The notes beneath the pieces were generated by a model, which worked only from the letters and a program-made list of their open reading frames with translations, was not told the DNA's origin and ran no database searches. The position numbers and the translations under genes were made by a program. From Laguncularia racemosa (lineage: Eukaryota > Streptophyta > Magnoliopsida > Myrtales > Combretaceae): a stretch of DNA of 64,000 bases. How positions within the stretch are numbered: position 1 is the stretch's first letter; each line of letters starts with the position of its first letter. The stretch is from NCBI GenBank assembly GCA_037954665.1, contig JBBMOL010000291.1, positions 124,001 to 188,000 on the forward strand, in the 5' to 3' direction. This document shows positions 26,401 to 39,600 of this stretch, piece by piece.

Positions 26401-27232
26401 GAGATATATAAAAAGGAGATAAAACACTCATGAAGAATTTTATTTTCCTTTTCTCAGGAATGATTGTAATTCACAGTTTCATCAATATCAAGAAATAAGA
26501 TGCGATAGAAATGCAAAGAAAGTGAGTTCACCAGATCTGAGAAAATAGTTTTATCCATAGAAAAATGGTCGTCTTAAAAGATTGTCTGCCAAAAAAAAAA
26601 AAAAAAACAGTAAAGAAGCCAAAGTATGAAGGTAAAATTATTTAATCTAAGGATCAAAATAGTAAAAAAAAATAAAGTGGAAAAAAAAAAAAACAAAAAC
26701 TTTGCATCCCTAGATATTAGAAATAACTCGTAGAAGAGATAATCTCTATTTGTTCATAATCCATGTCATTCTTCCCTACTTGAGAAAAGCATACTTTGAG
26801 TTAAGGCTATTACGTTATCACTATATATCGAATGTTATAAAAGTACATTCAAGAATGGGGAAATGACAGAATCTAGAGACGCATAGTATTGTTTTCCATA
26901 GAGTTCTAAGCGTCTTATGTAAATTTTGTTAAGGATTACTTGTATCTCTTCCAAGATATAATAAAGTAGTTAGAAAGGAAAAATGGCAATGTTCCTAATT
27001 ACAATACTAATTTTCATTTGAGTATTTGGTAGTTTCTAAGGTTTTGGACAAAGAGAGAGAGAGAGAGAGTTTCAAAAAACAATTCATTGTAAAATCTGTA
27101 CAATAAGCAATTGGTAGTTTTGTATATATTAGAAAGAAATAAAATAGTTTATATCCTTCTCAAATGACGTAATTATTTGGTTTGAATCATCAAAAGTCAT
27201 TTTTATATATTGTATTTAGCTAAGAATACATG
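17500..27232. other. Long intergenic AT-rich region
   Basis: No frame longer than about 85 codons and no recognisable protein motif or exon chain was found on either strand. Homopolymer and AT-rich runs are frequent (for example near 18270, 22140, 24220 and 26590). Parts of 18.5-20.0 kb are more complex, moderately GC-balanced sequence that may be old repeat DNA, but no matching partner was seen in the window. Confidence 0.4.
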
Positions 27233-27237
27233 ACAAC

Positions 27238-27645
27238 TGACACAATGAATAGCATGAAAACAAAATCGATCAACAATTAATCCTAACAATCAAACAAAAG
27301 TAACAAAATTTCTTTCAAAGTATTATGAATTTGATTAAGTGATCAAAAGTTCTCTGTAATAAGAAAAAAAGATGAATATATATCATTTCAAAAGAAAATC
27401 CTAATTCCTAAGCCTATACAGACATAGCAAGGACACAGCACAAGTGAATAAACACCTGTGTACTATTTTGTGAAGTTTCCTCTTTAGCGTGCCCAACACA
27501 CTCACCAACACAGGCATGTTTGTGCCCGTGCTAACCTACACACCCACTAGCACGAGCATGTTTATCCTCATATCGCCTTATACGCCCACCAACATGGGTG
27601 TGTTTCTTTTGGTATCGTCTTGCATGATTATTCTATTCTACATCA
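27238..27645 (-). repeat. 3' LTR of the deleted gypsy element
   Basis: 408 bp, aligned with 29844-30291 over its whole length, for example through AGTATTATGAATTTGATTAAG, GATGAATATATATCATTTCA and CCTAATTCCTAAGCCTA. Its 27480-27620 part holds tandem units of about 40-46 bp built on a short palindromic core. Confidence 0.93.
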
Positions 27646-27659
27646 TTTTCTCCTACTTG

Positions 27660-28510
27660 AGAAGAACTTGACCACGAGTTCTCTTCTAGATACAATGGTA
27701 CATCATCTAGCTAAAAAAGGAATATATTAGCCACATTGAACATCTTAGAGATGTCTATACTATTAGGCAAACCAACCACATAGGCATTATCATTAATTTT
27801 CTACACAGTTTGGTATGGGTAATACTTCTTAAATTGCAGCTTGTTGTACTTTTCAACCAAAAATCTCTCCCTTCCTAAGAACACCATCACTTGATTACCT
27901 ACTGAAGACAACTTCTTCTTACAATGTTTATCTACCGCTACTTTATACTTGACATTTGTTTGCTCTATCTTCCCTCGCACCTCTACTATTGGTATCTATT
28001 TCACAATTGACGCATGTACAGTTTGGGACTCCCTTATAATATCCTCCATCTCTTTTTTTGATTGTAAAGAAGGAATGTCCCTCCACCTTAGAAGGTTTAG
28101 AATGATTTACTAACTTCAAAGGCAAGAGAGTAAACTTTACTCCATCTTTTTCCAATTTGTACACACTCTCCTTACCCGCATGCTAGGCGTTGGCATCATA
28201 CTACCAAGGCCTCCCAAACAACAAATGACAGGCATCTATATCCATCATATCACAATACACCTCATCCTGATATTTGCCAATTGAAAAGAATACTTTGTAG
28301 TGTTCTTTAACCTCAATCTTCTCTACTACCTTAATCCACCTAATGGTATATGGATTGGAATGCTTCTCTATCGATAATTATAACATTTACATAACTTCTC
28401 TACTTATGATATCCTCACAATTATTGTTGTCTACTATCAACCCAAAGATTCTTCAATCAATTGTGCATCTGGTGCAAAAAAATTGATGTCGTTGAGTCTT
28501 TTCCTATTGT
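27660..28510 (-). pseudogene. Gypsy protease fused to integrase C-terminus, RT-RH-IN core deleted
   Basis: After the knuckle the minus strand reads a protease-like RCTID, LIVDNNCEDIIS, then HSNPYTIRWIK, FSIGKYQDEVYCD and DACHLLFGRPW, typical of plant gypsy protease. Soon after, at about 27940-27700, it reads VRGKIEQTNVKYK, GNQVMVFL and KINDNAYVVGLP, followed by ISKMFNVANI: the stretch that lies after the integrase core in complete elements. About 2.5-3 kb of pol is therefore missing between roughly 27960 and 28080. Confidence 0.8.
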
Positions 28511-28659
28511 TTCAATGCCAACATAAACTTCCCAATTATGTAGGCCTGCGATCATAGTCGTCTTCTTTCTCATAGTACTCATCACCCACATCAGGCTCAC
28601 AATGAATTCCATCCTCTTCATTTCTCTCTACTATGTTAATTCCTCTTATGTTGGGGCAC

Positions 28660-29814
28660 TCATTAGACCGATGGCTTAGTTGATTACAACAGTAGCACTT
28701 TTAAATAATTGGCTTCGCATAAGGATTGTTCTATCTTTGTGTGTCCTTTGTCTTAACTAGTTTCTTGCCCGTTGCTTTCTCTTCTTTCTTGTCATTAACT
28801 CCTCCTTGCATCTCTAAGGTAGTTGAACTATTCTCAACCATAGATTTAATAGAACTTTCAGGCCCGAATCTACTACTACCACTGCAAGTTAACTACTCTT
28901 CTCCTGCAACATCAGTTCTACCCTAAGAGCCATGTTTTTAGCCTCATTCAAATTTCACAGGACATGGACTCTAATTTTATCCTGAATCTACAGTTTTGAT
29001 CCATCTAAGTATCTAGCCACCTACTAACCCTCACTCTCCCTCAAGTCATTCCTCTTTATCAACCTCATAAATTCTGTAGTATATTCATGTACAATCCTCT
29101 GCCCTTGGTGACACTATTGATATTATTCAAAGAGGATTTGCTCATAATTAGGAGGTAAAAAGTCCCGCTGCAACAATTACTTCAATCTATACCAAGTTCT
29201 CACTAGTTGCTTGCCCTCATGGTACCTCCTACTCTAGAGCCTCTTCCACCAAGCAGATGCACCCCCTTTTAATTTACACATTACCAACTTCACCCTCTTT
29301 CCCTCAAGAATCTCCATATATTCAAAGAACCTATCAATTTCAAGAATCCAATCAATGAAATCTTCAATATTTAAATTACCATTAAAACTGGGAATATCGA
29401 CCTACAACTTGAATTCTCCGCTGTCTAAAAATAATAAAATCCACAATTGTTTCTCTTGTATCTACCACCACCACCTCCTCTTCTACATGGCTATTCCTCT
29501 TTAAACAACACATTATCTTCCTCCTCATACATCTATAACCCACGATTTCAAGCTACAGGTCTGACAATAGGATCGCCGCACGCATGCTCTACCATTGGTC
29601 GCATCTCACCACCATTTCTATCTTCGTTAACATCAAATCCCATCACATCAAAATGTTCAATCAGGTCATCAAGGCGCTGCTTTAAATGCCAGAGTCTCTA
29701 ATCCATGTTATCCAACATTGCCCTTTAAGCCTGCACTTGGGTTCACAAGGCTTCCACATCCCGAGCAACATCCAAAACATAACCACCTCCTAAATTGCCC
29801 TTTCCCGATATCAT
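28660..29814 (-). pseudogene. Ty3/gypsy gag with CCHC knuckle (broken)
   Basis: ATG at 29814, 30 bp inside the 5' LTR. At 29400-29000 the minus strand reads IPSFNGNLNIEDFIDW, then MCKLKGGASAWWKRL and LPPNYEQILFE, the Retrotrans_gag pattern of plant Ty3/gypsy elements. At about 28660-28705 KCYCCNQLSHRSNECP gives the C-x2-C-x4-H-x4-C nucleocapsid knuckle. Several in-frame stops (for instance after WWKRL) show it is not functional. Confidence 0.85.
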
Positions 29815-29843
29815 TACAAGAATTTCTAACTTTGATACTAAAC

Positions 29844-30291
29844 TGACGTAGCAAGTAGCATGAAAACAAGATTAATCAACGATTGATCCTAGTAATCAAA
29901 CAAAACTAAAAAAAAAATTCCTCAAAGTATTATGAATTTGATTAAGTGATAAAAAGTTCTCTATAACAAGAAAAAGATGAATATATATCATTTCAAAGGA
30001 AAAACCTAATTCCTAAGCCTACACAGCTACAGTAAGGGCACAGCATGGGCATGTAGATGCCCGTATACTATTCTGTAAAGTTTTCTCTTTAGCACACCCA
30101 CTTACACAGGTGTGTTTATGCCTGTGCTAACCTACACACCTACCAGCACAAGTGTGTTTATGTCTATGCAGCACGCTCCTCCAACATGCCTACTAGCACA
30201 AGCATGCTTATTCCCATGTCGCCTTACATGCCCACCAGTACGGGTATGTTTCTTCTGGCATTGTCTTACACGGTTGTTCTACTCCACATCA
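29844..30291 (-). repeat. 5' LTR of the deleted gypsy element
   Basis: 448 bp partner of 27238-27645, about 40 bp longer because of extra or diverged units in its tandem-repeat part (30085-30260). It abuts the ACAAC duplication on its outer side. Confidence 0.93.
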
Positions 30292-30296
30292 ACAAC

Positions 30297-31550
30297 CTAT
30301 AACTATAATAAACTATGTCAATGTTGTTGGAAATAATACATCAATTTAATCAAAATCACAAACTATGAGTATGTACAAGTTTTACTAGAAGATACTTTAA
30401 TTGGATCTCTCACTTTGCTCAATCAATATGTCTTCAATAACCTCTCTTCAAGCTCATAATGTGATTTCAATGGGATCTTACACAGTGGGATTGAACAAAG
30501 CCCTTGATTCACAAGATGTAATAATAAAGACCTAGCTAATTTGATGAATTACTCCTAAAGGTTTATATTAGAATAGTGCTAGTTGATGAGTTACTCCATA
30601 AATTTAATAATAATAATAATAAGGTCAAATTCATTTGAGCCTTTTTTTCCTCTTTCAATTCTAATAAAATGTAATTCGATTTAGTATGAGCTGGCGATTA
30701 GAACATATATGGATAGGAATTATAATGGGGTCTCAAAAAATAAGTAAATTCTATTGGGCCTTTATCTTTTAAAAAGTCCTTAATTCATAAGGCATAATAA
30801 AAAAGTTTTCACCATTCACATGATAGAGGAAAATGGGGGATATCCTTCGTCTAGATCTCATATTTGAGATTTAAAATAAGTACTTACATTCACTTCTAGT
30901 TTCTTATTTTGTTTAATTTCCATGTATGAGATTCAAACAATCTTTTATTAGATCAATTCATAGTTTAATATTTGATCTTGGTATAACTCATAACCAAACA
31001 CCAATCTCTTGATATTTCTAGAATGTGCTTGAATACTATATCTATAGTCCAAATACATAGTTGGTAATCTATATAACATATGCCCCCACTAGGTTGTGCA
31101 TCATTCATATATCTATACTAAACTATGGAAACGCATAAGAGAGGTATCATTAGATTTGAAGCACTCTTTAACTTAAACTTCTCAAAGTTGCAATAGGATG
31201 TTGTGACAAGATGCTTGATCCTATAACTTTGTGTCACCATGGGAAAAACTATATAGTCACTATCTAAACCAGATAAGTGGATTTTATTGATGTCACTTCT
31301 TATATCCTTATGCTTAACACTAATAAACTCATTATAGAAGCAATACCAATTTTATATTCATATAAGTGGAATGCATTCAAAAAAAATTCAAATATCCAAT
31401 GCAAAATTGATCTATTAAGAGATATTAAAATGTTGCAGCTTCTTAATTACTATGTAATAAATTTGCAACTAGCAATAACTTGTTTATACCACATAGAACT
31501 TCTAAACTAGTGATTTATCATAATGAATTAAGGTTGTCATTAGCACTAGA
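30297..31550. other. Unassigned sequence, probably repeat-derived
   Basis: No coding region is supported. It lies between the deleted gypsy element and copia pol debris and may be part of the older copia element, but no LTR pair was recognised. Confidence 0.3.
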
Positions 31551-31559
31551 TTGGAAACT

Positions 31560-32220
31560 TTTAGACTAAATTCAATGGAAGTTTCCTTAATCAGATCTCT
31601 TGCGAATGCTTTTGGTCAATGGATCCCTAAATTACTCTTGGTCTTTGCATAGGTTATTGTTATAACCCATTCTCAATTAATCATCTCACACATTCAAATA
31701 TTTGCCTAATGTATCTAGACTTTCTATATTAATTTACCACAAGCACGGTGATATGGTAGTCTGATTATCACAAAAGATCAAAATGATTGTCATTGGCTGT
31801 GGCTACAACTCTACTTGTAGTAAAATATTTCTCAATCATTTCACTTCTTTTCCAATATTTGTTAAGCCTATAATTCAACATCCATAGTTGAATGCAAGAT
31901 GTAAATCTTCTTCTTAGAACCCAACTAATTGTTCCACCTTCTAAAGTATAAATTTATCCCAATGTAGAGATACCATCACCTACCAGTAACCTCACCTGCA
32001 TTTAAATATCTTTGCACTATAACAAAGAAAATCACCATAGTGAAATTTGAGTTTTAATGTTTTCTTTAAATACCCAAAAATTCTAGTTATTGTTTTCTAG
32101 TAACGTGCACTACTTGTGTATCTTCAACTTGCACACAACATATTTAGTATTGGGTTTAGTGCAATATGAAGCATACAAAAAATTGCTTATTGTACTAGCA
32201 TATTCTAATTATGCAATTAC
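31560..32220 (-). pseudogene. Highly decayed copia RNase H fragment
   Basis: Around 31930 the minus strand reads IYTLEGGTISWVLRRR, close to the copia RNase H motif (TSGYxFTLGGGAISWxSKxQ). It is followed by a broken counterpart of the TEAEY block and by CDNQTTIS, the usual CDNQSAI block. Upstream, at about 32120-32170, a CTKP-like piece resembles the CTRPD box. The frame shifts repeatedly, so this is old debris unrelated in position to the 1-7.4 kb copia element. Confidence 0.45.
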
Positions 32221-32229
32221 TCAATTTTG

Positions 32230-35190
32230 ATTGTTTGATATGCATATCACATAGGGTACTACACTAAAACCAAGATGTGTGAAATCTTCTCAACTTAATG
32301 AGACAGACGTAAGACTGATCCAACATTATATTTTAGCACCTTTATTTTTAATGTTGACCATAGGCATGGCTTGATCAAACGCAGCCTCTCTGTGGTTGAC
32401 CACGATCGGTTACGAGCCCACCCTTTGTTGTGGCCGGTTGCCCCTATGCATCTAGTGTTCCGGTTTTGTGTTTGCTCTTTTTTTTTTTTTTTTTTTTTTT
32501 GCCCTCATGCTCCAAAAATCAAGCCTCGTTGGTATTTTTATGTTGAATTGATATAGAGCATCATATATGTAGAGTAAAAATATGGAAAATCTATGATTTA
32601 TGACTTATGAGAAACAAGTTCCTTATTGGTTTTAGCATGGCCAAGAGATAGTAGCATGTTTCTTATACAATGGTAGCATATTTCAAAATTTTGGAATCGA
32701 GTATACCTTATAACGTCTAATACTACTCTAGAATTCATCCAACCGCTCGGGTATGAAATGTTTCAATGCACAGCCCTAATACTAGTCAAGTTTGCATGCA
32801 ATGGTGCAAAGCAATCATATGACTAAAAACAAAAGGAAGCCAATTGCTAATGAAAGAAAATCAAAATAAGAGAGCGTAGTTTTACTTTTAAACCAAAATC
32901 TTGCTACAGGGTCCTTTAACGTGACCATTTTACATTGAAAAAAAAAAAAAAAAACTCGAATTGCGATAACATTACTAATAAAAGGACCAGAAATAGGTCC
33001 AAAATTAAAAGCAGAGATCCGCGATTTCCTGTGGAACAAAGCCGTACGCCTGAGAGAGTTAATATTTTGATTCGCATCCAGACCATACTACGAATAAATG
33101 TCCATTCTAGAAACATGGTTTTGTAAAAGATTGGAAATATATATATATGTATGCATGTATATATGTATGAGTATGTATGCATGCATAATAATCTGATGCT
33201 TTTCATGAAAGACTAAAATAACTTTTTTTTTCTTTCATCTAACGCATCTAGCATTATTTGACAGTCAAGTCAATGCAGCAAGTATAAATAAAACGCATAT
33301 GTAGAGTATCTTATGACATTAATATATAGAAAGTTCTTTTGCGATTCGTGAAAGACACATTGAAACCCAGGCCAATGAGGTGCGTAACTCTTAGTCATTC
33401 CAAATTCTTTATATAAGTTTGTACGTGCCTTGAGTTGACACTCATGCATTAAAAAATTTTAAAAAATTAAAAAAAAAAAAATAAAACCTTAATTCTTTTA
33501 AGAATACTTATTTCATATAATAGGTCACCGTCTGTCGTACGTAGCATTATCATTAATCAACTCTTTTCTTGAATAAAAGAAGCCTTTGGGTTTCCTTATA
33601 CAGGAAAACTTCCATTTTTCAATTCCTTCAATCATAGCGTAAAGATTGCTCTATCTCTCTCTTTATATATATATATATATATGACACAACACAAGTGTAC
33701 GTATAGCATAAAGTATCCATACTTATATAATATAAATATATCATGGCATATCATACGATGGCATCACTATAGTATTAGTTATTCATCCTTCCACACATAT
33801 GCATAAAAAAAATGTTTGGTTAATTATAATGGAAATGATATATATATATATTCCTTCCAAATGCAAATAGAAGAAATAAATTTTAATTGGTGAACTAAGT
33901 GAGGATAATAATTTTACTCATGTCAAGTGCATACCAAAAAATGCTATTGCCTGTATGTTGTAATTACATTGGTTTTCTTTTATGATTACATTCTCCATTT
34001 ATACTTATGGACAAATATAATCATCTATATATACCACATATATGTTGTAATAATTATATTTTATTTGAACTTATAAGCAAATGTAATGTTATATATACTG
34101 TAATGTTTTATGGGTTTTTTTTTTTCTTTCAACTACTATTATAATTAAGAAAAAAAAATCAAACTTGATCTATTCCATTAAGAACTCAATGTTTATATTA
34201 TTAAATTATAAAATATTAACTTATTTATTATAAGTTTATATCACTTAAAATGTTAATCTTCTATTTATACTTAAAGCGAAATATTTTCTCTTTCTATTGT
34301 GATTATTCTTTTAAAAATATATATATGTAGCCAGTATGAGATGTATTAGATCTATTATATCAATAATTAATTTAATATATGATCAGAGGAGTACGTATGA
34401 TATTTAACAAGCATGGTGACGAGCTGTATGTGTCACCCTTACTCCATCAAATCGCGTTGATATGATTGGTCCGACCCATCATGATTATAATCAGATGAAC
34501 ACAGCATCCAGTAGGCGGAAGGACCCATCGGTATTTTGGGGACTTGATCAATCACCTTCACTCACTCCAGATGAAAAGGTATAAAATTTCATGAGATATT
34601 CATTCGATTCGGCATATTAGGTTAATGCCCTTCGTTAATTATTATTTTACCTGTTAAAAAGTGAAAGTATATTAAGTAATTGGAGCATATGACTAGGAGA
34701 TCGATCCGCGTAAGTGGATTGCAATATAATTATATTACAACTTAATCAAATCTTGAAAAGTACACAAAAAGTCATCTACATTTGTGTCTAAAGTAAATTA
34801 ATCCTTAATATATTACTCATTTAAATAATTAAGGATTTTCTAAAATTCAATTGAATTATTCATATTTCAATGAATCATTCAAATCTTTTATATTTGTTGT
34901 ACTAACTATGGCTCTCTCTTAGTATTTCCCTATGATGTATGTATACACATAGATGATATATATGGTGTGATAATATAAATATAGAGAATTTAAATAATTT
35001 ACTTAAAATATAGAGGATTAAATTAAATTTTGAAAAAAAAAAACACAATGAATTTAAATAACTTAATAAAACATTAAAAAAAATTAACATTGACTTTTCA
35101 CACAAACATAAAAGACTTCTTATAATGTTAATTAAATCCCAAAGGGGCACAATGCTTTTCACTTTCTATTTGCCGCACATACATACGTAT
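32230..35190. other. Intergenic AT-rich region
   Basis: No gene found. It contains a 23-base poly-T run at 32478-32500, TA/TATG microsatellites at 33140-33180 and 33665-33682, and otherwise low-complexity AT-rich DNA. Confidence 0.4.
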
Positions 35191-35195
35191 AACTA

Positions 35196-35874
35196 AGGGT
35201 AAGCATAGTTCCGTTTAGTTTAGTTTTTCTTTTGAACTAAACCAAATCATAAAAATGCGATTTAGTTTTTTATTACTTCAAACACAATTGTATGGTTCGA
35301 TTTTATAACTTTTTTGAACCATAAAATTTCAATTTGATTTATAGATTAAATCATATTTTGTTTTCTAAGAAAATATATTTGCTTCAAATGTAATATTACA
35401 TGAGCAATATTAAATTCATTTAATAATAATAAATATTGATATCATATAAAAAATTGATAAAGTTAATATTTAAGCAACTAAAAAATTTTAAATATATAAT
35501 AAAACTAATTTATTCCTTAAATTAACATATAATATAAATTTTGAGTCGAATATATATACATATTTGCTAAATTTTGGTCTTAAAATTTAAATATATAGAC
35601 TTTTTAATAAGCATAAACTAAAAATTCTTGTAAATATTATGTTATAACAAAAGAATTTTTTTTAATTACAAGTAAAATATTATTATGTATTTTCAAAACG
35701 GTTTAATTCAATTTTACGGTTTGGTTTGGATTATCAACCATAAATTTTTTATTTGGTTCGAATTGGAGATTTTTCAAACTAAATTGTACAAAAAAAAACA
35801 TATTTTTGGTTTGGTTTAGTTTGGTTCAATTTCAAGATTAATTTGATTCAATTATTTTTTTTTTATGTACCCCT
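35196..35874. mobile_element. hAT-like MITE
   Basis: The left end reads AGGGTAAGCAT followed by a TTTAGTTTAGTTT stretch. The right end reads GTTTGGTTTAGTTTGG and finishes TATGTACCCCT, so the inverted right end starts AGGGGTACATA. Short imperfect terminal inverted repeats with subterminal AACCAAACC/GGTTTGGTT motifs are the usual look of plant hAT-type MITEs (compare the common TAGGGGTGxGCA ends). About 680 bp, no coding capacity. No perfect 8-bp target duplication was found, so the ends could be off by a few bases. Confidence 0.5.
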
Positions 35875-35879
35875 ACATA

Positions 35880-36580
35880 TACCATATGCCTCTTATATTA
35901 TAGAGATAGTAGATAGCGATCATCAACATTGGGATTAAATGTTTATTTCTTTATTTAAAAGAATTACACAAAAAAAAAAAAAAACAATTGCCAACTCAAG
36001 GACTATGTGGTCTAAAATTCCCCAAGAACAAGAAGTCATGCATGCATATATATTAGAGAGAGGGAAAGAAAAGTTTTAATTATATATATATATTCAAATA
36101 GCATAAATTTCCTATTATCGTTAAATGTTATTACTATTATTTATCTACTTACATAGTATTTATTAAAAAAAAAAGATTTATAGCTACAGAAATTTAAAAT
36201 TATCTATATATAATGAAATAAATAGATATATAAAAGTTAATTTGGAGGGAATTTTGTCCATTGCAATTGGTGTTGATTTAAACTTGTATTTAAAGTATCA
36301 AGTGCTCCATACGAGGGATTTGGAATATTCGCAATTACCATTTTTTTGGTATAAATTATTAGCTCGATGAACAAAAATGCCCCCAAAGAGATCTACATGA
36401 GAAGAATAAGGTTTTTGCTGTATTGGCAAAAGAGTCGCCGCGAACATAGGCATCATATGGGATCTCACCCCACACTCTCACATAATACACACACACACAT
36501 ATACCCATTACACGTTAAGTAGAGTGTATGTGTTGGAGATCACACGTCCATGTTTTACGGAAGTGTGTGTGTGTGTCTAT

Positions 36581-36612
<32 letters not shown>

Positions 36613-39600
36613 GTTACTATATAGTATAGATAGTAGCTATAAGAGAATTATTGCATTAATTAGGAAACGATTTGTGCAATTATTCAGAAATACCTTTGTT
36701 ATTTGTCAATCTTGATGTTGTTCTGACCGTGATTTGGTGTGTAGCTGCCAACTCTTTAACTCTTTTTTATAGCCACAAAAAAAAAAAAAAAAAAAAAAGA
36801 AGAAGAAGAAGAGCTACAGTATACGCCTCTAAATTTGACTCTCTCCCTCTTCCGAAATTGAAATATGACAAATATTCACTATGATTCATTTTGTCATTAT
36901 TCTATTTACAAGAAAAAGCAAAATGCGTGATACGTCTTTTAAAAATTGTATGCAACTCACAGAATACTAAAATAAGTATATTAATAAATTACATATATAG
37001 AACCACTAACATGTGCTAATAACTAATTAATTTGAATTTATGACGATTAATCACAGCAAAGCAATATTATTAGTTATGGTTGTTCCTCTGCTAACAAGAA
37101 CAAGCTAAGGGAAAATCCCAGTTAAGATTGAAAGACACAAGCTGACGAACATGGTACTTTTTCTCATGTCGAAGTTTGTGTACCAATAAAAGTACAGTTC
37201 ACACTTTACACTAACTATATATATAATATCTACTAGTTTATAGTCGTTCTCTTTTCAAGTTTTCATTCCATAAACTTCATTGATTAACTTAAAAATAAAT
37301 AAATAAAAGAACAATGCAAATGTTCAATGGATGGGAGTTTGTCTTCAATTTGCAAGCAGTTTCCCATCTATAATTGCAGTCAAGTCGAGTCCAGTAACTG
37401 GTTCCTATTGTGGAGGACTACATAATTCCTAGTTGTGTAGTTGATGTAGATTCTAGTGTGAAAGATTCTCTTGGTAGTAGTAGTGTTGATGACTATAAAT
37501 GAAGAATGTGCAAAGGCAAGGCAAGGGGAGGTCCTTTTTTCTTCATCCTGGTGTTGCATTGGGAAGCCTTATAGTGACGAGAGTCTGGAAGAAGATGGAA
37601 TATGAGAGAGACAGTAGGTATTCTATGTTACAGTATGTCTTGAATTTATACGGCACTTAGGGCTTTTCTCATTTGTTTCATTACAAAAAAAAAAAATTAA
37701 AGCCGGTGTGCAGCTTCTATTGCTCCTTTTGTTTCTTCCATCTGTTTCAAATGGTACATTTAATAAAAACTGATATGCCTACTGAAAATTGAATTCCGAA
37801 ATTCCTTCCAAATCTTTAGTGCCAATGGATATTCTGTGTTTAATAGCAATAGGATAACATCAAAATCATTACTTGAAGTTACGTATTATATCAAATTAAG
37901 CTTTTCTATATTCAATTTATTACCTTTGTCCTATGTAAAGAGATAATGTGGTAAATACTCATGGGCTTAAGGAGTACAAATGTAAACAATCAAAGCTACG
38001 GTAGTAACTTTTATAAGCAAACATTTAGTTGAATATGATCTTTAATAGCTTTAAATCTCATATATATAATTTAAAAAAAAATATCTAAAATTTTGATAAG
38101 AGTTTTTGCGATTACCCCTTGAATAATAAGGAATGGTTCGACTTAAAAGGTAGTTCCACATCTGGAATAGATCATGGCATATTATGTAAGGGGATTCTTG
38201 ATTATATGCAATAATTTAGGTCCGGCTCATATGTTTATGGCTATATAATTAAATATAACATCAAAGTTATTGAGGCATAATGTGTTGATCGTGAATACAT
38301 TAATTTATGCAACCGTTGTCCAATGTACATTAGGTACAGTACTGGCCTATGTTCTGGAAGCTATTTAGTGAATACATTCAAGTGGAATCCATATTATCTT
38401 AGTGTTAAGTTTAGTGGCAGACCTAAGATTCTAACCAAATGAACAAATCCCTATCAGTAAAATATAGTAGAATTAAAACCATGTTTATAAAAAATTAAAA
38501 GATAATAAATAATTTAAACGAAAGTTTTCATATCTTGCGAGGCAGCCACTAGATTTAGGGGTAGTAATTCATGACAACTCGTATTCACATCATTATTTCA
38601 TATCGAATTAATGTTAATACTAGAAGCATATGAAATCAAGAGGAAAAAAATAATTAATTTACAGTATATCGTATCAATTCATTATAGTTACATCCTTTAT
38701 ATTACATGCCACATCGTATGGCATATTTTCTTACTATATAATCATGCTCCTAAGCCCATTCACATTCGTACTCATGTTACCAGCCCTAACTGGATCTAAA
38801 GGCTGACCCATAGCCTTCGGCCCAAAGGGGGGAAGAAAAGGCCCATTGCTTACAATGTTTAAGATTATAAACAGTAGCTCCCAAACATCAACTCAGTGAA
38901 TAAATAATCATTCAGGCCATCATTGGCGAATTGTATGATATATTATTATAAAAAAAAAAAGTATCATGTTACACGGTTCGAGAGTTTTTGAGTATGGAAG
39001 GATCAATTGTAGTAAATGATATCAACAAGATAATTTGTCGATACTCTAAAGACAAATTTAACCACCCATAAACAAACTGATCAGACACTAATGTTACTCT
39101 TCTGATTATGAAACCAATTGTCTTGTCAAACGCAATTGATCATGGTTAAACCAAAAGGCACTTTTGAAATAAAATATGGATTTGAAACAAATCTTACAAA
39201 GATAAGAATGAAAAGGTTTACTTGACATTCAAAAATGAGATAATTATATAAATTAAAAAATGATGAAACATCCTACGGTACTTTAGAAGAAAAGAACCTC
39301 GAATCCCATGGCAGTATGCATGCTAGAATGGGATCAAGAAACTTCACTACACGAACTACCAGTTTCATGGAATTTTCAATCCATTGGTTCCGCCATACAA
39401 GACATGAATTTTTAATCCCATTAAATAAATCCCAATATCAAGAGAATGCACCTAATTTAGCAATACTCTAATGATACTATAACACAAAAAAGCTGTTTCT
39501 CATACAGACCTTACCTTTTTTATATGTAAGCCTCTCTTTCTTACGTTACTCATATCGTGATTCACAATTGGCATTGTTATAATTTGAATCTAATATCGGT
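35880..39600. other. Intergenic AT-rich region
   Basis: No supported gene. It includes microsatellites at 36485-36500 (AC), 36556-36574 (GT) and 36582-36612 (TTA then TA), a poly-A/GAA run at 36777-36812, and a copy of a dispersed repeat at 38978-39150 that reappears at 60.5 and 61.0 kb. Confidence 0.4.
38978..39150 (+). repeat. Dispersed repeat, copy 1
   Basis: Reads ...TGATATCAACAAGATAATTTGT..., then ...CATAAACAAACTGATCAGA... and ...TGTTACTCTTCTGATTATGAA.... The same order of words occurs in diverged form at 60480-60640 and 60960-61145. No terminal repeats or coding capacity recognised; family unknown. Confidence 0.55.

Larger units (their letters stand above)
27238..30291 (-). mobile_element. 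Internally deleted Ty3/gypsy LTR retrotransposon with exact target duplication
   Basis: Direct repeats at 27238-27645 and 29844-30291 begin TGAC and end CATCA on the plus strand (TG...CA). The flanks are identical 5-mers, ACAAC at 27233-27237 and 30292-30296, a target-site duplication. On the minus strand the order is LTR, PBS-like TTTAGTATCAAAG (degenerate tRNA-Met type), gag, CCHC knuckle, protease, an integrase C-terminal stretch, a purine-rich tract (about 27646-27662), LTR. The RT, RNase H and integrase core are missing, so the 3.05-kb element is non-autonomous. Gag and protease are also broken by stops. Confidence 0.92.

Noticed and set aside
27489..27671. Plus-strand frame with repeated TPTSTSMF-like units
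   Set aside because: It is the LTR tandem repeat read in an open frame; the same happens at 30112-30336.
37400..37500. A plus-strand frame ending EDYIIPSC...SSSVDDYK that looks like a protein C-terminus
   Set aside because: A stop codon lies directly upstream in the same frame, no exon chain could be linked to it and no family was recognised.
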